IMG/VR virus record: IMGVR_UViG_3300027675_000008
Coordinates: 1-47,755 of that record
Origin: a virus
Length of the DNA stretch: 47,755 nucleotides
Strand: one strand, 5' to 3'
Shown here: piece after piece, positions 33,001 through 40,173 of the stretch
Layout of the letters: every line of letters begins with the position of its first letter
Numbering within the stretch: position 1 is the first letter of the stretch
Made by a program: the position numbers and the translations under genes
The notes under the pieces: model-generated
Database searches by the model: none
What the model was told of the DNA's origin: nothing
The model's input: only the letters and a program-made list of their open reading frames with translations

Positions 33001-35113
33001 ATCACAGGCTACACGCATCCTCAGAGATGAGCTGAATAAGTTTGGTTTAACCGATTGGAATGTACGGTTGAATCAGAATGCAGACTCAAAGTTTCTGGGA
33101 CTCTGCTCCTACAAGGACAAGTGCATTATCTTGTCCGCACACCACATTGATATTCATCCTGATCCGGATGTTATCAATACCATCCGTCACGAGATTGCAC
33201 ACGCGCTAGTGGGACCGGGCCATGCACATAATAGTGTGTGGGCAGCCAAAGCGCGTGAAGTTGGCTGTGACAACACGATGCCATGCTCTAATCTGTCACT
33301 GTCACCGGATATCATCGACGCTATCCGATCTGGTGCAGAAGTTGAAGTGACGTTCGATGAGCAGGTTATCCGAACTCCGAAGTACACTGTCACACGCTTG
33401 CAGGATAAGTGCCCGATGTGTGGGAAAGTGGCTGTCTCTAAGAAGGAGACACTACTTGTCAATCCCAATCCTGACAAGCCTGACACAAAGCTGATTCAAT
33501 TGGAGTGCGGACATATGGTTGTCCGCCTCTTGCCGAAGGGTACACCATTCCATAACTTCCAAATGGGTGGTGATCCTAACTGCGCGCATGAGTGGGACAA
33601 GAATAACTGTCTCAAGTGCAACAGGAAGCGTCCGTATCAGTTCCAGCTAGAGGGAATGGAGTTCCTTGAGGCTGGTCTGTCCATCAACAAGGGTGCTGCT
33701 GTATTCGATGAGATGGGGTTGGGTAAGACTATTCAGGCTGGTGGATTGGTTTTCTTCCATCCTGAACTGACTCAGCCATGTCTCTGGATGGTCAAGTCTG
33801 CTCTCAAGTATCAGACTGCATCCTTTCTGATGAATTGGTGCGGTGGTGAGCACGTTCCTCAGATTATCGAAACGTCCAAGGATTATCTGTATCCACCCTA
33901 TGACCCTGCTACTGGACGCGGGATCAGGCACTATATCATCGGATACGACATGCTAGTACAGAAGTCGCGTACGATGAAGTCTACTGGCAAGGTTGTAACG
34001 AGTGGATTTGATATCACTCAGTTCGACCGTGTTGGAATCAAGTGCGTAGTGCTGGATGAATGCCAGCAGATTAAGAACGTGGATTCCAGTAGGACGCAGA
34101 TGGTTCGCAAGGTAGTAAAGGACAGGAAAGTGATTGCCCTGTCTGGTACGCCTTGGAACAACCGTGGTAGTGAGTTGTTTCCAGTTCTCAACATGCTGGC
34201 TCCGATGAAGTTCTCAAGTGCGGAGAATTTCAAGCGTCAGTGGGTCCACTATTACTATCAGGGAGCATTCCTGAAAGAGGGTGGAATCAAGCGTATCGAC
34301 CAGTTCAAGGAATACACGAAGGATATCTGTATCCGACGTGAGCGTACTGAAGTTCTTCCTGAACTGCCGCAGATCAATCGGACCAAGCTGAATGTGGTCA
34401 TGGATGACACGCAGGAAGCTATCTACGACGAGGCTGTAGCACAATTCGTAGAGTGGTTTGAGAATCAGAAGGAAGAGATTAGTGGGATGCATATTCTTGC
34501 TCAGATGAGTAAGATGCGTCATCTCGCTGGTCTTGCCAAGATTGAAACCACGAAAGAGTACGTGGATGAATTCATGGAGAGTACAGGTAGGAAGCTGGTA
34601 GTATTCGCGCATCACAAGGATGTGCAGGCTATCCTGTACGAAGAGTTGAAGGAGAAGTTTGGTAGTCAGTTCCCGGTATTCTCCATGAATGCTGGTCTGA
34701 CTGGCGAGCAGAAGTTCAACATGTGTGAGGAGTTCAACAAGCTGCCACAGGTAATCATGGTGGCTAGTGAGTTGGCTAGTGGTGAAGGGCTGAATCTCCA
34801 GACGTGCTGTGATTGTATCATGCACGAGAGACAGTGGAATCCAGCCAAAGAGGAGCAGTGTGAAGGTAGATTCATTCGTATTGGTTCTGTTGCGGACCAT
34901 GTGAATGCTATTTACACGAACCTCGAAGGTATCACTGCTATTGACGCGCAGTTCGATAACATCGTCGAACGGAAGCGTATTCAGTTCCACAACGCCATGA
35001 ATAAGGGCGAGGCTATTAAGTGGAATGAAGATAGTCTGATGAAGGAGTTGGGCCAGACTATTGTGAATGCGTACAACGCCAAGAAGAATCGTCAAGTACT
35101 GGCGAAGGTGTAG
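32993..35113 (+). CDS. SprT-like metalloprotease fused to SNF2-family helicase (706 aa)
   Basis: N-terminal 100 residues: a SprT-like zinc protease site HEIAH (66-70), with a third His in GHAHNSVW (79). Residues 139-210 contain CPMC, ECGH and CLKC zinc-ribbon pairs. The helicase follows: motif I DEMGLGKT (K245), motif II DECQ (355-358), motif III SGTPWNN (384-390), and a C-terminal RecA lobe with VVFAHHK, SELASGEGLNLQ and EQCEGRFIRIG. SprT proteases act on DNA-protein crosslinks and SNF2 enzymes move along DNA, so the fusion might strip and cut proteins on phage DNA. It is in the early block with small genes; a hairpin follows the stop. Confidence 0.9.
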   Translation: MDRSQATRILRDELNKFGLTDWNVRLNQNADSKFLGLCSYKDKCIILSAHHIDIHPDPDVINTIRHEIAHALVGPGHAHNSVWAAKAREVGCDNTMPCSNLSLSPDIIDAIRSGAEVEVTFDEQVIRTPKYTVTRLQDKCPMCGKVAVSKKETLLVNPNPDKPDTKLIQLECGHMVVRLLPKGTPFHNFQMGGDPNCAHEWDKNNCLKCNRKRPYQFQLEGMEFLEAGLSINKGAAVFDEMGLGKTIQAGGLVFFHPELTQPCLWMVKSALKYQTASFLMNWCGGEHVPQIIETSKDYLYPPYDPATGRGIRHYIIGYDMLVQKSRTMKSTGKVVTSGFDITQFDRVGIKCVVLDECQQIKNVDSSRTQMVRKVVKDRKVIALSGTPWNNRGSELFPVLNMLAPMKFSSAENFKRQWVHYYYQGAFLKEGGIKRIDQFKEYTKDICIRRERTEVLPELPQINRTKLNVVMDDTQEAIYDEAVAQFVEWFENQKEEISGMHILAQMSKMRHLAGLAKIETTKEYVDEFMESTGRKLVVFAHHKDVQAILYEELKEKFGSQFPVFSMNAGLTGEQKFNMCEEFNKLPQVIMVASELASGEGLNLQTCCDCIMHERQWNPAKEEQCEGRFIRIGSVADHVNAIYTNLEGITAIDAQFDNIVERKRIQFHNAMNKGEAIKWNEDSLMKELGQTIVNAYNAKKNRQVLAKV

Positions 35114-35120
35114 TAAAAGT

Positions 35121-35157
35121 AGTGGGGAGAGAGGCTAGCACAGCTCTCTCCATCACT
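35121..35157 (+). terminator. Strong hairpin after the helicase gene
   Basis: GGAGAGAG (35126-35133) pairs with CTCTCTCC (35144-35151), and AGTG/CACT extend the stem. No T tract is present, so it may be an attenuator or mRNA-stabilising stem. Confidence 0.55.
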
Positions 35158-35210
35158 AGTCAGATCCACTCGAACGAACTGTGCGCTTTTCGTAAATTGA
35201 AGGAGTTGAA

Positions 35211-35411
35211 GTGATCACTAACAACAAGTACAACGTGGTACTTGAACTGGAACCTGAGGATGTTCTTGTCCTCACGACTCTCATCGCCACATTCCGAGAT
35301 ACTCTGAAGGCTCTGGATGTAGAAGTACCTGTTGAGATGCGCGCGCGTATCATCAACATCCTTCAGAAACTGACTGCTGAACTGCATGAAGTACTAGGGG
35401 AGGATAACTAG
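35211..35411 (+). CDS. Small early helical protein (66 aa)
   Basis: GTG start at 35211 with AGGAG five bases upstream. Sequence MITNNKYNVVLELEPEDVLV then two helices (TLIATFRDTLKALDV, MRARIINILQKLTAELHEVL). The next gene's ATG starts right after the stop. Unknown function; no Cys. Confidence 0.75.
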   Translation: MITNNKYNVVLELEPEDVLVLTTLIATFRDTLKALDVEVPVEMRARIINILQKLTAELHEVLGEDN

Positions 35412-35732
35412 ATGGTATGGGATCCTGATAACGCGTGGGAAGACGAGCCGGACTTTCGTGATGAGCGGGAGAAGATTTCCCGTAAGCGTGGCTCAGTGAT
35501 AGGAACTCCTGAACAGAGAGTACAGAAGACGTGGAATGGAATTCCCGTCAAGAGTATGGAGTCGAGCCACATCATCAATTCGATTCTGTATTGCGAGAAG
35601 AAGTATGCGGACGCACTCAGGAATTTCCGTGAGTGTTACGGATTGGAAGCTGCGTTCTACTTTGCAACCGTGTTCGAGATGTTCCCTGAGTATGTCAATC
35701 TGCAGGACGAGTGGAAGAGGAGACTAGCGTAA
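35412..35732 (+). CDS. Early protein of unknown function (106 aa)
   Basis: It begins MVWDPDNAWEDEPDFRDERE, acidic, then helical (SSHIINSILYCEKKYADALR, LEAAFYFATVFEMFPEYVN). Its start follows the previous stop without gap, and its end overlaps the next ATG (TAATG). Family not recognised. Confidence 0.75.
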   Translation: MVWDPDNAWEDEPDFRDEREKISRKRGSVIGTPEQRVQKTWNGIPVKSMESSHIINSILYCEKKYADALRNFRECYGLEAAFYFATVFEMFPEYVNLQDEWKRRLA

Positions 35733-35905
35733 TGACTGAACAGCTTGCGGGACCGATCACCAGCAACGTCACACTCATCAAGAAGTTCTTTGAATTGGGT
35801 GGACGCAAGGTGGAGATGGCTGAAATGAAGGCTCTCTCCGCTGACGATCGGGAAGAGTTGGGCAAGTTGGCTCGTGAGGCTCTGGCCAAGATCGAGAACA
35901 AGTAG
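35732..35905 (+). CDS. Small early protein (57 aa)
   Basis: ATG 35732 overlaps the previous stop; the longer frame from GTG 35711 is not supported. MTEQLAGPITSNVTLIKKFF ... GGRKVEMAEMKALSADDREE LGKLAREALAK. The phrase GGRKVxMAExKALSxxDR is common in small phage proteins of unknown function. No Cys. Confidence 0.75.
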   Translation: MTEQLAGPITSNVTLIKKFFELGGRKVEMAEMKALSADDREELGKLAREALAKIENK

Positions 35906-35921
35906 TTTGTAGGTCGAATCC

Positions 35922-35958
35922 CAGCTCACTAGTAATCCCCCCGGTTATTAGTGAGCTG
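35922..35958 (+). other. Hairpin in the gap before the 35989 gene
   Basis: CAGCTCACTA (35922-35931) pairs perfectly with TAGTGAGCTG (35949-35958). There is no T tract. It may attenuate or stabilise transcripts. Confidence 0.55.
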
Positions 35959-35988
35959 CATTGGACCTATAACCTGCAAGGAACTGAA

Positions 35989-36168
35989 ATGAAATACGAC
36001 GAGTATAACGTCACACGCGGAGTGAAGGAGAACGGAGAGAATCCGGGCTATTTCTATGCTCCGTGTGGTGTATGTGGACGTAGGTTGAACGTGGGTAACT
36101 ATCCTCCCGTCATCATTGAGGGAAGACTTGAAGTGTTGTGCTATCACCCCTGTAAGGAGACTAAATGA
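35989..36168 (+). CDS. Small zinc-ribbon-like protein (59 aa)
   Basis: ATG 35989 follows AAGGA. MKYDEYNVTRGVKENGENPG then CGVCGRRLNVGNY and later CYHPCKETK: two Cys pairs about 30 residues apart. Beta strands between the pairs (VIIEGRLEVLC) fit a zinc ribbon. The end overlaps the next ATG (ATGA). Confidence 0.78.
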   Translation: MKYDEYNVTRGVKENGENPGYFYAPCGVCGRRLNVGNYPPVIIEGRLEVLCYHPCKETK

Positions 36169-36311
36169 GTGTAACTACTGAGGAAGTCATTTGGATTCTC
36201 GTCCGTTACATCATGGGCGAGGAGAAGAAGACTCAAGAGGAAGTTGTGAAGATGCTTCTCAAAGAGGCATTGATTGGGCGTGGTCTACTGAAGCCAATGG
36301 AGAAGAAGTAA
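36165..36311 (+). CDS. Very small early protein (48 aa)
   Basis: ATG 36165 overlaps the preceding TGA. MSVTTEEVIWILVRYIMGEE followed by KKTQEEVVKMLLKEALIG, both helical. The stop overlaps the next ATG. The coupling to both neighbours supports it as real. Function unknown. Confidence 0.7.
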   Translation: MSVTTEEVIWILVRYIMGEEKKTQEEVVKMLLKEALIGRGLLKPMEKK

Positions 36312-36565
36312 TGGAACTGTTTAATGTAGTGCAGTTCTTCGAGGACGGTAGTTATGAGTACGTCCGTAAGAATGTAACTGCCAATGAAGCAGTGAGTGCG
36401 ACACAGCACTACACTACGTCAATCGGCGCGCAGTTGGGTACTACTGTGCGTGTCATCATCACTGACATGATGGACTGCATTGCGTTTGAGTGGGAGAAGG
36501 GTAAGATTATTTTCCCCACTCAGCAGACTATGGACGAGGTGATGGATAAGGTGGAGAAGAACTAA
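36311..36565 (+). CDS. Small early protein (84 aa)
   Basis: ATG 36311 (TAATG overlap): MELFNVVQFFEDGSYEYVRK, then NVTANEAVSATQHYTTSIGA, then a beta part (TTVRVIITDMMDCIAFEWEK). It resembles small phage proteins of mixed alpha/beta fold. A longer upstream frame exists but runs through the 48-aa gene and is rejected. Confidence 0.75.
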   Translation: MELFNVVQFFEDGSYEYVRKNVTANEAVSATQHYTTSIGAQLGTTVRVIITDMMDCIAFEWEKGKIIFPTQQTMDEVMDKVEKN

Positions 36566-36771
36566 TGCCACAACGAATGCCTAGACTGACTGGTGGACGC
36601 CGCCCCTATTACACTGGAGCGGATGGACAGATTGAGCGAGCTATTGAGAAGGAGTGTGAGCGTTATGACATCAGTAGGTCACTGGTGATTCGTAATGCAC
36701 TCGCCTTCACCTTCGGTATCGACCTGTACGCATATGAGAGCAAGAAGCCAAAGATTAGGAGAGTGAAGTGA
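36565..36771 (+). CDS. Ribbon-helix-helix-like protein (68 aa)
   Basis: ATG 36565 overlaps the previous stop. MPQRMPRLTGGRRPYYTGAD, then IERAIEKECERYDISRSLV and IRNALAFTFGIDL. A short strand, two helices and a basic end (KKPKIRRVK) fit a ribbon-helix-helix DNA-binding protein, perhaps a phage repressor. Assignment is tentative. Confidence 0.7.
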   Translation: MPQRMPRLTGGRRPYYTGADGQIERAIEKECERYDISRSLVIRNALAFTFGIDLYAYESKKPKIRRVK

Positions 36772-36896
36772 GTAAAACTTGTCACTACTGCAAGGAGAAT
36801 ACTCATCACGACATTCTCTTTGAGGGTAAGAATATACGAATGGTCCAATGTGAGAAGTGTCTCAAGAGGACCATAGAAGAAAAGAGGGTGAAGTGA
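36768..36896 (+). CDS. Tiny zinc-ribbon-like protein (42 aa)
   Basis: GTG 36768 overlaps the previous TGA (GTGA). MSKTCHYCKENTHHDILFEG then NIRMVQCEKCLKRTIEEKRV. Two CxxC pairs about 23 residues apart are a compact zinc-binding unit. The frame is tight with its neighbours on both sides. Confidence 0.72.
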   Translation: MSKTCHYCKENTHHDILFEGKNIRMVQCEKCLKRTIEEKRVK

Positions 36897-36997
36897 TTCT
36901 ATTCGCACTCACACTCCTGTCGGCTCTGTATTTTGTAGTGTTGTTCACGTTCTTCTGTTGGCTTGCGTGGGAGATGCTGTGGCCGTCGAACTATTAG
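36893..36997 (+). CDS. Tiny single-membrane-helix protein (34 aa)
   Basis: GTG 36893 overlaps the previous TGA. MILFALTLLSALYFVVLFTF then FCWLAWEMLWPSNY: one hydrophobic membrane segment and a Trp-rich end. It overlaps the nuclease gene by 19 bases. It is coupled to neighbours, so probably real, but no function is known. Confidence 0.6.
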   Translation: MILFALTLLSALYFVVLFTFFCWLAWEMLWPSNY

Positions 36998-37944
36998 TAC
37001 CGAAGAAGAATGTCATTATGGACGCTACTCTCTTGTCGAGTCTGATGAGTTGTGGCCGATATCATGACCTTCGATTCAACCATAGGCTAGTCTCCCAACG
37101 TGGAAGAAGTAACTCTCTCGAAGTAGGTTCCCTTATCCATAAGGTGCTTGAGGTATTCTATCAGCATCAGATTAAGGGATTCCCACGCGCGGAGTGTATT
37201 GGAGCTGGCCTCACTGCTGGTCAGATGTTCGTAATTGGTTGTCCAAAGTGTGCTGGTTTCGTGTCAGAAAATGACAGTAAACCAGAATGCGGACACGATA
37301 TCGACGAATATCCTGGTGTGACTAATACACCTGAACAGAGTGTCAAGTTTGAAGTAGGCTGGCGATTCGCACTCGACACATGCCAGCAGTATTTCGACTT
37401 CTACAAGAACGACTCATTTATCCCACTCGCCTGTGAGACAGTGAAGGGCGAAATTATGTATGAGGATGATGAGATCCGCGTGTTGTGGAAGGCGAAGTTG
37501 GATCTGGTAATCGACAATAGCCAGATTGGTATTGTGTCGATGGACCACAAGACGTTCAAGCAGCGTCGAGATAAGTCCACGCTGTCTAATCAGTTCTTGG
37601 GTCAGTGTCTCTTGCTCAAGGCGCGTAATGTCATCGTCAATAAGATTGGTCTACAGACCACATTGAAGATTGACGAGAGACTAACACGCGAGGTGATTAG
37701 TTTCAGTGCAGATAGACTCATTGAATGGCAGCAGGAGATTCTTCCTTACTATGCCTACAAGTACATTCAGTACAGTGAGTCTGAATATTGGCCGCCTGAT
37801 TACACGCACTGCGACACGATGTACGGTCCATGCGCGTATAAGCAGGTATGTGAAGCCGATAGGGGGATGAGAGAGGAAGTGTTGCGTAACAACTACGTGA
37901 TGGCGCCTGTGTGGGATCCACGTAATAAGGGAGAAGATGGATGA
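36979..37944 (+). CDS. PD-(D/E)XK nuclease, Cas4/RecB-like (321 aa)
   Basis: The start chosen is GTG 36979 (MAVELLVPKKNVIMDATLLS), five bases after GGGAG; the next candidate is ATG 37018. After SSLMSCGRYHDLRF comes LEVGSLIHKVLEVFY, the G-xxx-H-xxx-E motif of this superfamily, then a zinc-ribbon-like insertion (CPKCAGF ... ECGHDIDEY). Later SMDHKTFK carries the D-x-K-type nuclease core (VSMDHKTF). Four Cys, one in MSC and three in CDTMYGPCAYKQVC, could hold a 4Fe-4S cluster as in Cas4/AddB. It likely acts in DNA end processing with the neighbouring ATPase. Confidence 0.85.
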   Translation: MAVELLVPKKNVIMDATLLSSLMSCGRYHDLRFNHRLVSQRGRSNSLEVGSLIHKVLEVFYQHQIKGFPRAECIGAGLTAGQMFVIGCPKCAGFVSENDSKPECGHDIDEYPGVTNTPEQSVKFEVGWRFALDTCQQYFDFYKNDSFIPLACETVKGEIMYEDDEIRVLWKAKLDLVIDNSQIGIVSMDHKTFKQRRDKSTLSNQFLGQCLLLKARNVIVNKIGLQTTLKIDERLTREVISFSADRLIEWQQEILPYYAYKYIQYSESEYWPPDYTHCDTMYGPCAYKQVCEADRGMREEVLRNNYVMAPVWDPRNKGEDG

Positions 37945-38123
37945 GTCTAACCAGAGCTGAATGGCTCAAAATGTGGCGTTCATTACGTTACATTGAAAAG
38001 TACATAACTGCGCGTGAGATTCCTCGAACTGAAGTATTTGGTAAGCAGAATCGCATAGAGGTCATCGAGGAAATCGACAAGATCAAAGAACAGATTCAGT
38101 CCGTAGTTGGACAGTTGGAGTAG
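37941..38123 (+). CDS. Small helical early protein (60 aa)
   Basis: The ATG overlaps the end of the nuclease gene (ATGA). MSLTRAEWLKMWRSLRYIEK ... YITAREIPRTEVFGKQNR ... EVIEEIDKIKEQIQSVVG. It is all helical and charged, with a coiled-coil end. It may be a nuclease partner. Confidence 0.7.
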   Translation: MSLTRAEWLKMWRSLRYIEKYITAREIPRTEVFGKQNRIEVIEEIDKIKEQIQSVVGQLE

Positions 38124-38125
38124 AG

Positions 38126-38359
38126 ATGAAAGTCAGAGAACTACTCGCACAGTTGAATGATTTAACTGTCGGTTCATTGGAGTTGGAAGTATACATCGAC
38201 GTTGAGGGTGACGAGTACAAGGAGATGGAACTCGTACCTATCGCTGAGGATGAAGATGGAGAGGTAATTGGCTTCGTTGTCTGTGAATTGAAGGACGTTG
38301 CAGATGATGGTGAGCCAAAGCAGTTGAGTCTTCCCTTCGATAAGGAAGAGATACACTAA
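38126..38359 (+). CDS. Small early protein, phage VREL-type family (77 aa)
   Basis: It begins MKVRELLAQLNDLTVGSLEL, followed by strands (EVYIDVEGDEYKEMELV), an acidic turn and GFVVCELKDVADDGEPK. It resembles the 59-aa protein at 32821. The stop overlaps the next ATG. Function unknown. Confidence 0.75.
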   Translation: MKVRELLAQLNDLTVGSLELEVYIDVEGDEYKEMELVPIAEDEDGEVIGFVVCELKDVADDGEPKQLSLPFDKEEIH

Positions 38360-39171
38360 TGCCTAATATGGCTGGTTGTCTCATCGACCACCTATACGTG
38401 ATGATGAAGGGTGAGCCTGGGTTGCGTAAATCTACGCAGGCTCTCTCATTCCCTGGTCCACAGTATTGGTTCTCGTGGGATAGGAAGATGGATAGTATCA
38501 TTCTGCCCATGAAGAAGTGGGGAATTGATCCTAAGACTATCAGTTACGATGACTATGATGATTGGACTGCGGGTAAGAAGAAGCTAGAACAGCTTCAAGT
38601 AAATTGTCCGTACAAGACCATCGTCATTGATTCTATTACTAGCATGGCGGATATGACTCTGCGTCAGACCATGAGGATTAAATATGGTACGACGAAGGGG
38701 TCAGGTGCAGCCGCTGGTAAGTTGGTTGCAGGAATTGCAGTCAACGAGATTGAGGATTATAACGCCGAGTCAAGCGCGCTTCAGGAATTGATTGCGCTGA
38801 CGAAGGATATTCACAACTTCCATAAGGTGAATATAATCCTCATTGCCCATGTAGTGAAGGCAGAATACCGCGACACTACGAAGAAGACTACGCACATTTC
38901 CAGGCAAATAGTTACAGCTGGGAAGAACGTAGCCGCTAAGATTCCTGCTTATTGTGGTGAAGTCTATCACTTCAACATCAAGCAGGGATTTATTGAGGGA
39001 GCTGGAGGTGACTATAGCCTACTGACTACGCACACGGGTGATGACTTCGCAAGAACTGCACTCGAACTGGATAAGGAAATCGTGTTTGGAGACAAGCCCA
39101 TCTACGACACCTATATCCGACCAGCCATCACCAAACTCAACGCAACCAACAACGTAGTAGCTAAGTTCTAG
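38359..39171 (+). CDS. RecA-like ATPase, Sak4-type recombinase candidate (270 aa)
   Basis: Walker A is GEPGLRKST at residues 18-26, with an Arg where Gly is usual before Lys. Walker B is in KTIVIDSITSMADM near residues 90-103. Later segments (VNIILIAHVVKAEY, QGFIEGAGGDYS) fit single-strand-annealing ATPases of the Sak4 or AAA_24 type. Next to it is an SSB-like gene, as is usual for Sak4. It probably promotes annealing or recombination during replication. Confidence 0.82.
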   Translation: MPNMAGCLIDHLYVMMKGEPGLRKSTQALSFPGPQYWFSWDRKMDSIILPMKKWGIDPKTISYDDYDDWTAGKKKLEQLQVNCPYKTIVIDSITSMADMTLRQTMRIKYGTTKGSGAAAGKLVAGIAVNEIEDYNAESSALQELIALTKDIHNFHKVNIILIAHVVKAEYRDTTKKTTHISRQIVTAGKNVAAKIPAYCGEVYHFNIKQGFIEGAGGDYSLLTTHTGDDFARTALELDKEIVFGDKPIYDTYIRPAITKLNATNNVVAKF

Positions 39172-39202
39172 TAATTCAGTTTACTAGAATTGGAGAACAG
39201 AA

Positions 39203-39592
39203 GTGCCTATCATCAGTTTTTCAGAGAAGGATCTTCTCCGCGGTAAGATTGTGGAGCCGGCTTGGTACGTTGTCACCATCAATGCAGTGGGCGAAGCACC
39301 GTCCAAGGCTGGTGACTCCACGAACTACCCTGTGGAAGGAGTCATTGTCAAGAATGCTGACAATGGTTCTGAGGAGTTCGCTGGTGTTCCTCTGGACTGG
39401 ATGTTCAACAACAAGGCTATCAGTTTCGCAGCTGGATTCCTGATGGCTTTCGGAGTTGATGTCAAGTCTGGTGCGCGCTTCGATCTCAACAACGCTGTGG
39501 GTAAGCAGATCGAAGTGTTTGTGGAGAACGACACGTGGCAGGGACGCATGCTTAACCGCGTCAACCACAAGTATCGTGCTCTGCGTGGCTAG
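39203..39592 (+). CDS. SSB-like OB-fold protein (129 aa)
   Basis: It starts with MPIISFSEKDLLRGKIVEPA, then WYVVTINAVGEAPSKAG, beta strands (YPVEGVIVKNADNGS) and later GKQIEVFVENDTWQGRML. The opening phrase is typical of small phage proteins placed beside Sak4-type ATPases and thought to bind single-stranded DNA. No acidic tail as in bacterial SSB. The next gene is the highly acidic protein. Confidence 0.75.
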   Translation: MPIISFSEKDLLRGKIVEPAWYVVTINAVGEAPSKAGDSTNYPVEGVIVKNADNGSEEFAGVPLDWMFNNKAISFAAGFLMAFGVDVKSGARFDLNNAVGKQIEVFVENDTWQGRMLNRVNHKYRALRG

Positions 39593-39602
39593 TTTGTAGT
39601 TT

Positions 39603-39692
39603 CCTGTCTTGTATGGCAGGTTGTGTGAATGCTTGTGGGTTGCGGTTAACACGTAAAATGACGGAACCCTCACTATTTTGGCTGACTCAGCC
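39603..39692 (+). promoter_or_regulatory. Hairpins and promoter-like boxes before the acidic gene
   Basis: CCTGTC...GGCAGG (39603-39620) forms a short stem. TTGTGG (39633-39638) and TAAAAT (39654-39659) are 15 bases apart, resembling the TTGTGG motif near 31746. GGCTGACTCAGCC (39680-39692) is a 6-bp-arm dyad after a TTTTG. These mark a possible start point for the acidic-protein transcript; spacing is short of ideal. Confidence 0.45.
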
Positions 39693-39709
39693 CATCAATT
39701 GGAGAGTAT

Positions 39710-39979
39710 ATGAATCATTACGACGAGTTTGAAGATGTACCACCCTATCTGATGGCCGATGACACGGATCCCTCTATCATTCCTGATCCTGACGTGGACG
39801 ATGAGGACAAGTTGGATCCAGACGATGAGGTTAGCATCGAAGAAGTTGTGGAAGAACTTCACAAGGATGATCTAGAGGACGAGGAGAACGACGATGAGTC
39901 TGAAGCGGAAGCCGATGAAGACGACGCAGAAGATGAAATCGACGAAGAAGAAGCCGACGACGAAGATGTTGACAGTTAG
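39710..39979 (+). CDS. Extremely acidic protein (89 aa)
   Basis: Asp and Glu make up about 48 of 89 residues, with only two Lys. It begins MNHYDEFEDVPPYLMADDTD and ends DEIDEEEADDEDVDS. The charge pattern suggests a DNA-mimic or a histone/DNA-binding-protein partner, as seen in some phage anti-restriction proteins. It could also be an SSB-like acidic tail supplied in trans. ATG follows GGAG. Function is unproven. Confidence 0.8.
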   Translation: MNHYDEFEDVPPYLMADDTDPSIIPDPDVDDEDKLDPDDEVSIEEVVEELHKDDLEDEENDDESEAEADEDDAEDEIDEEEADDEDVDS

Positions 39980-39993
39980 AACGAACAGGATTC

Positions 39994-40136
39994 ATTGGAT
40001 AGACTCTAACGATGCAGAGGTGTCAGCCTTATCTAATAAGCCTGACTAAGTTGCTGTTAGAGCGAGTCTGATGATAGAGGGGCTATCCAATACTTCCGTT
40101 ACAGGGCGGATGCCAACGGATAGTCCCTCGCTTTTT
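39994..40136 (+). promoter_or_regulatory. Structured RNA leader with mutually exclusive antiterminator and terminator helices
   Basis: ATTGGATAG (39994-40002) is perfectly complementary to CTATCCAAT (40083-40091), closing a domain that contains CTCTAAC/GTTAGAG and a 10-bp hairpin GTCAGCCTTAT/ATAAGCCTGAC (40022-40046, one C-C mismatch). CTATCC is also part of GAGGGGCTATCC (40077-40088), which pairs with GGATAGTCCCTC (40118-40129) to form a terminator stem, followed by CTTTTT (40131-40136). The two pairings exclude each other, as in riboswitches and attenuators. Downstream lies the cold-shock-domain gene. No known ligand class was recognised. Confidence 0.7.
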
Positions 40137-40173
40137 ATGCGCAGTTAACTCAACAGTAAAACACGGGGCAGAA

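Noticed and set aside
34214-35095. A 293-codon minus-strand frame opposite the helicase gene
   Set aside because: The plus strand encodes conserved SNF2 motifs throughout; the antisense frame is a codon-bias artefact.
35905-35935. tRNA-like T-arm sequence GGTCGAATCC
   Set aside because: The neighbouring bases do not form T-stem, acceptor or anticodon stems; no tRNA found anywhere in the window.
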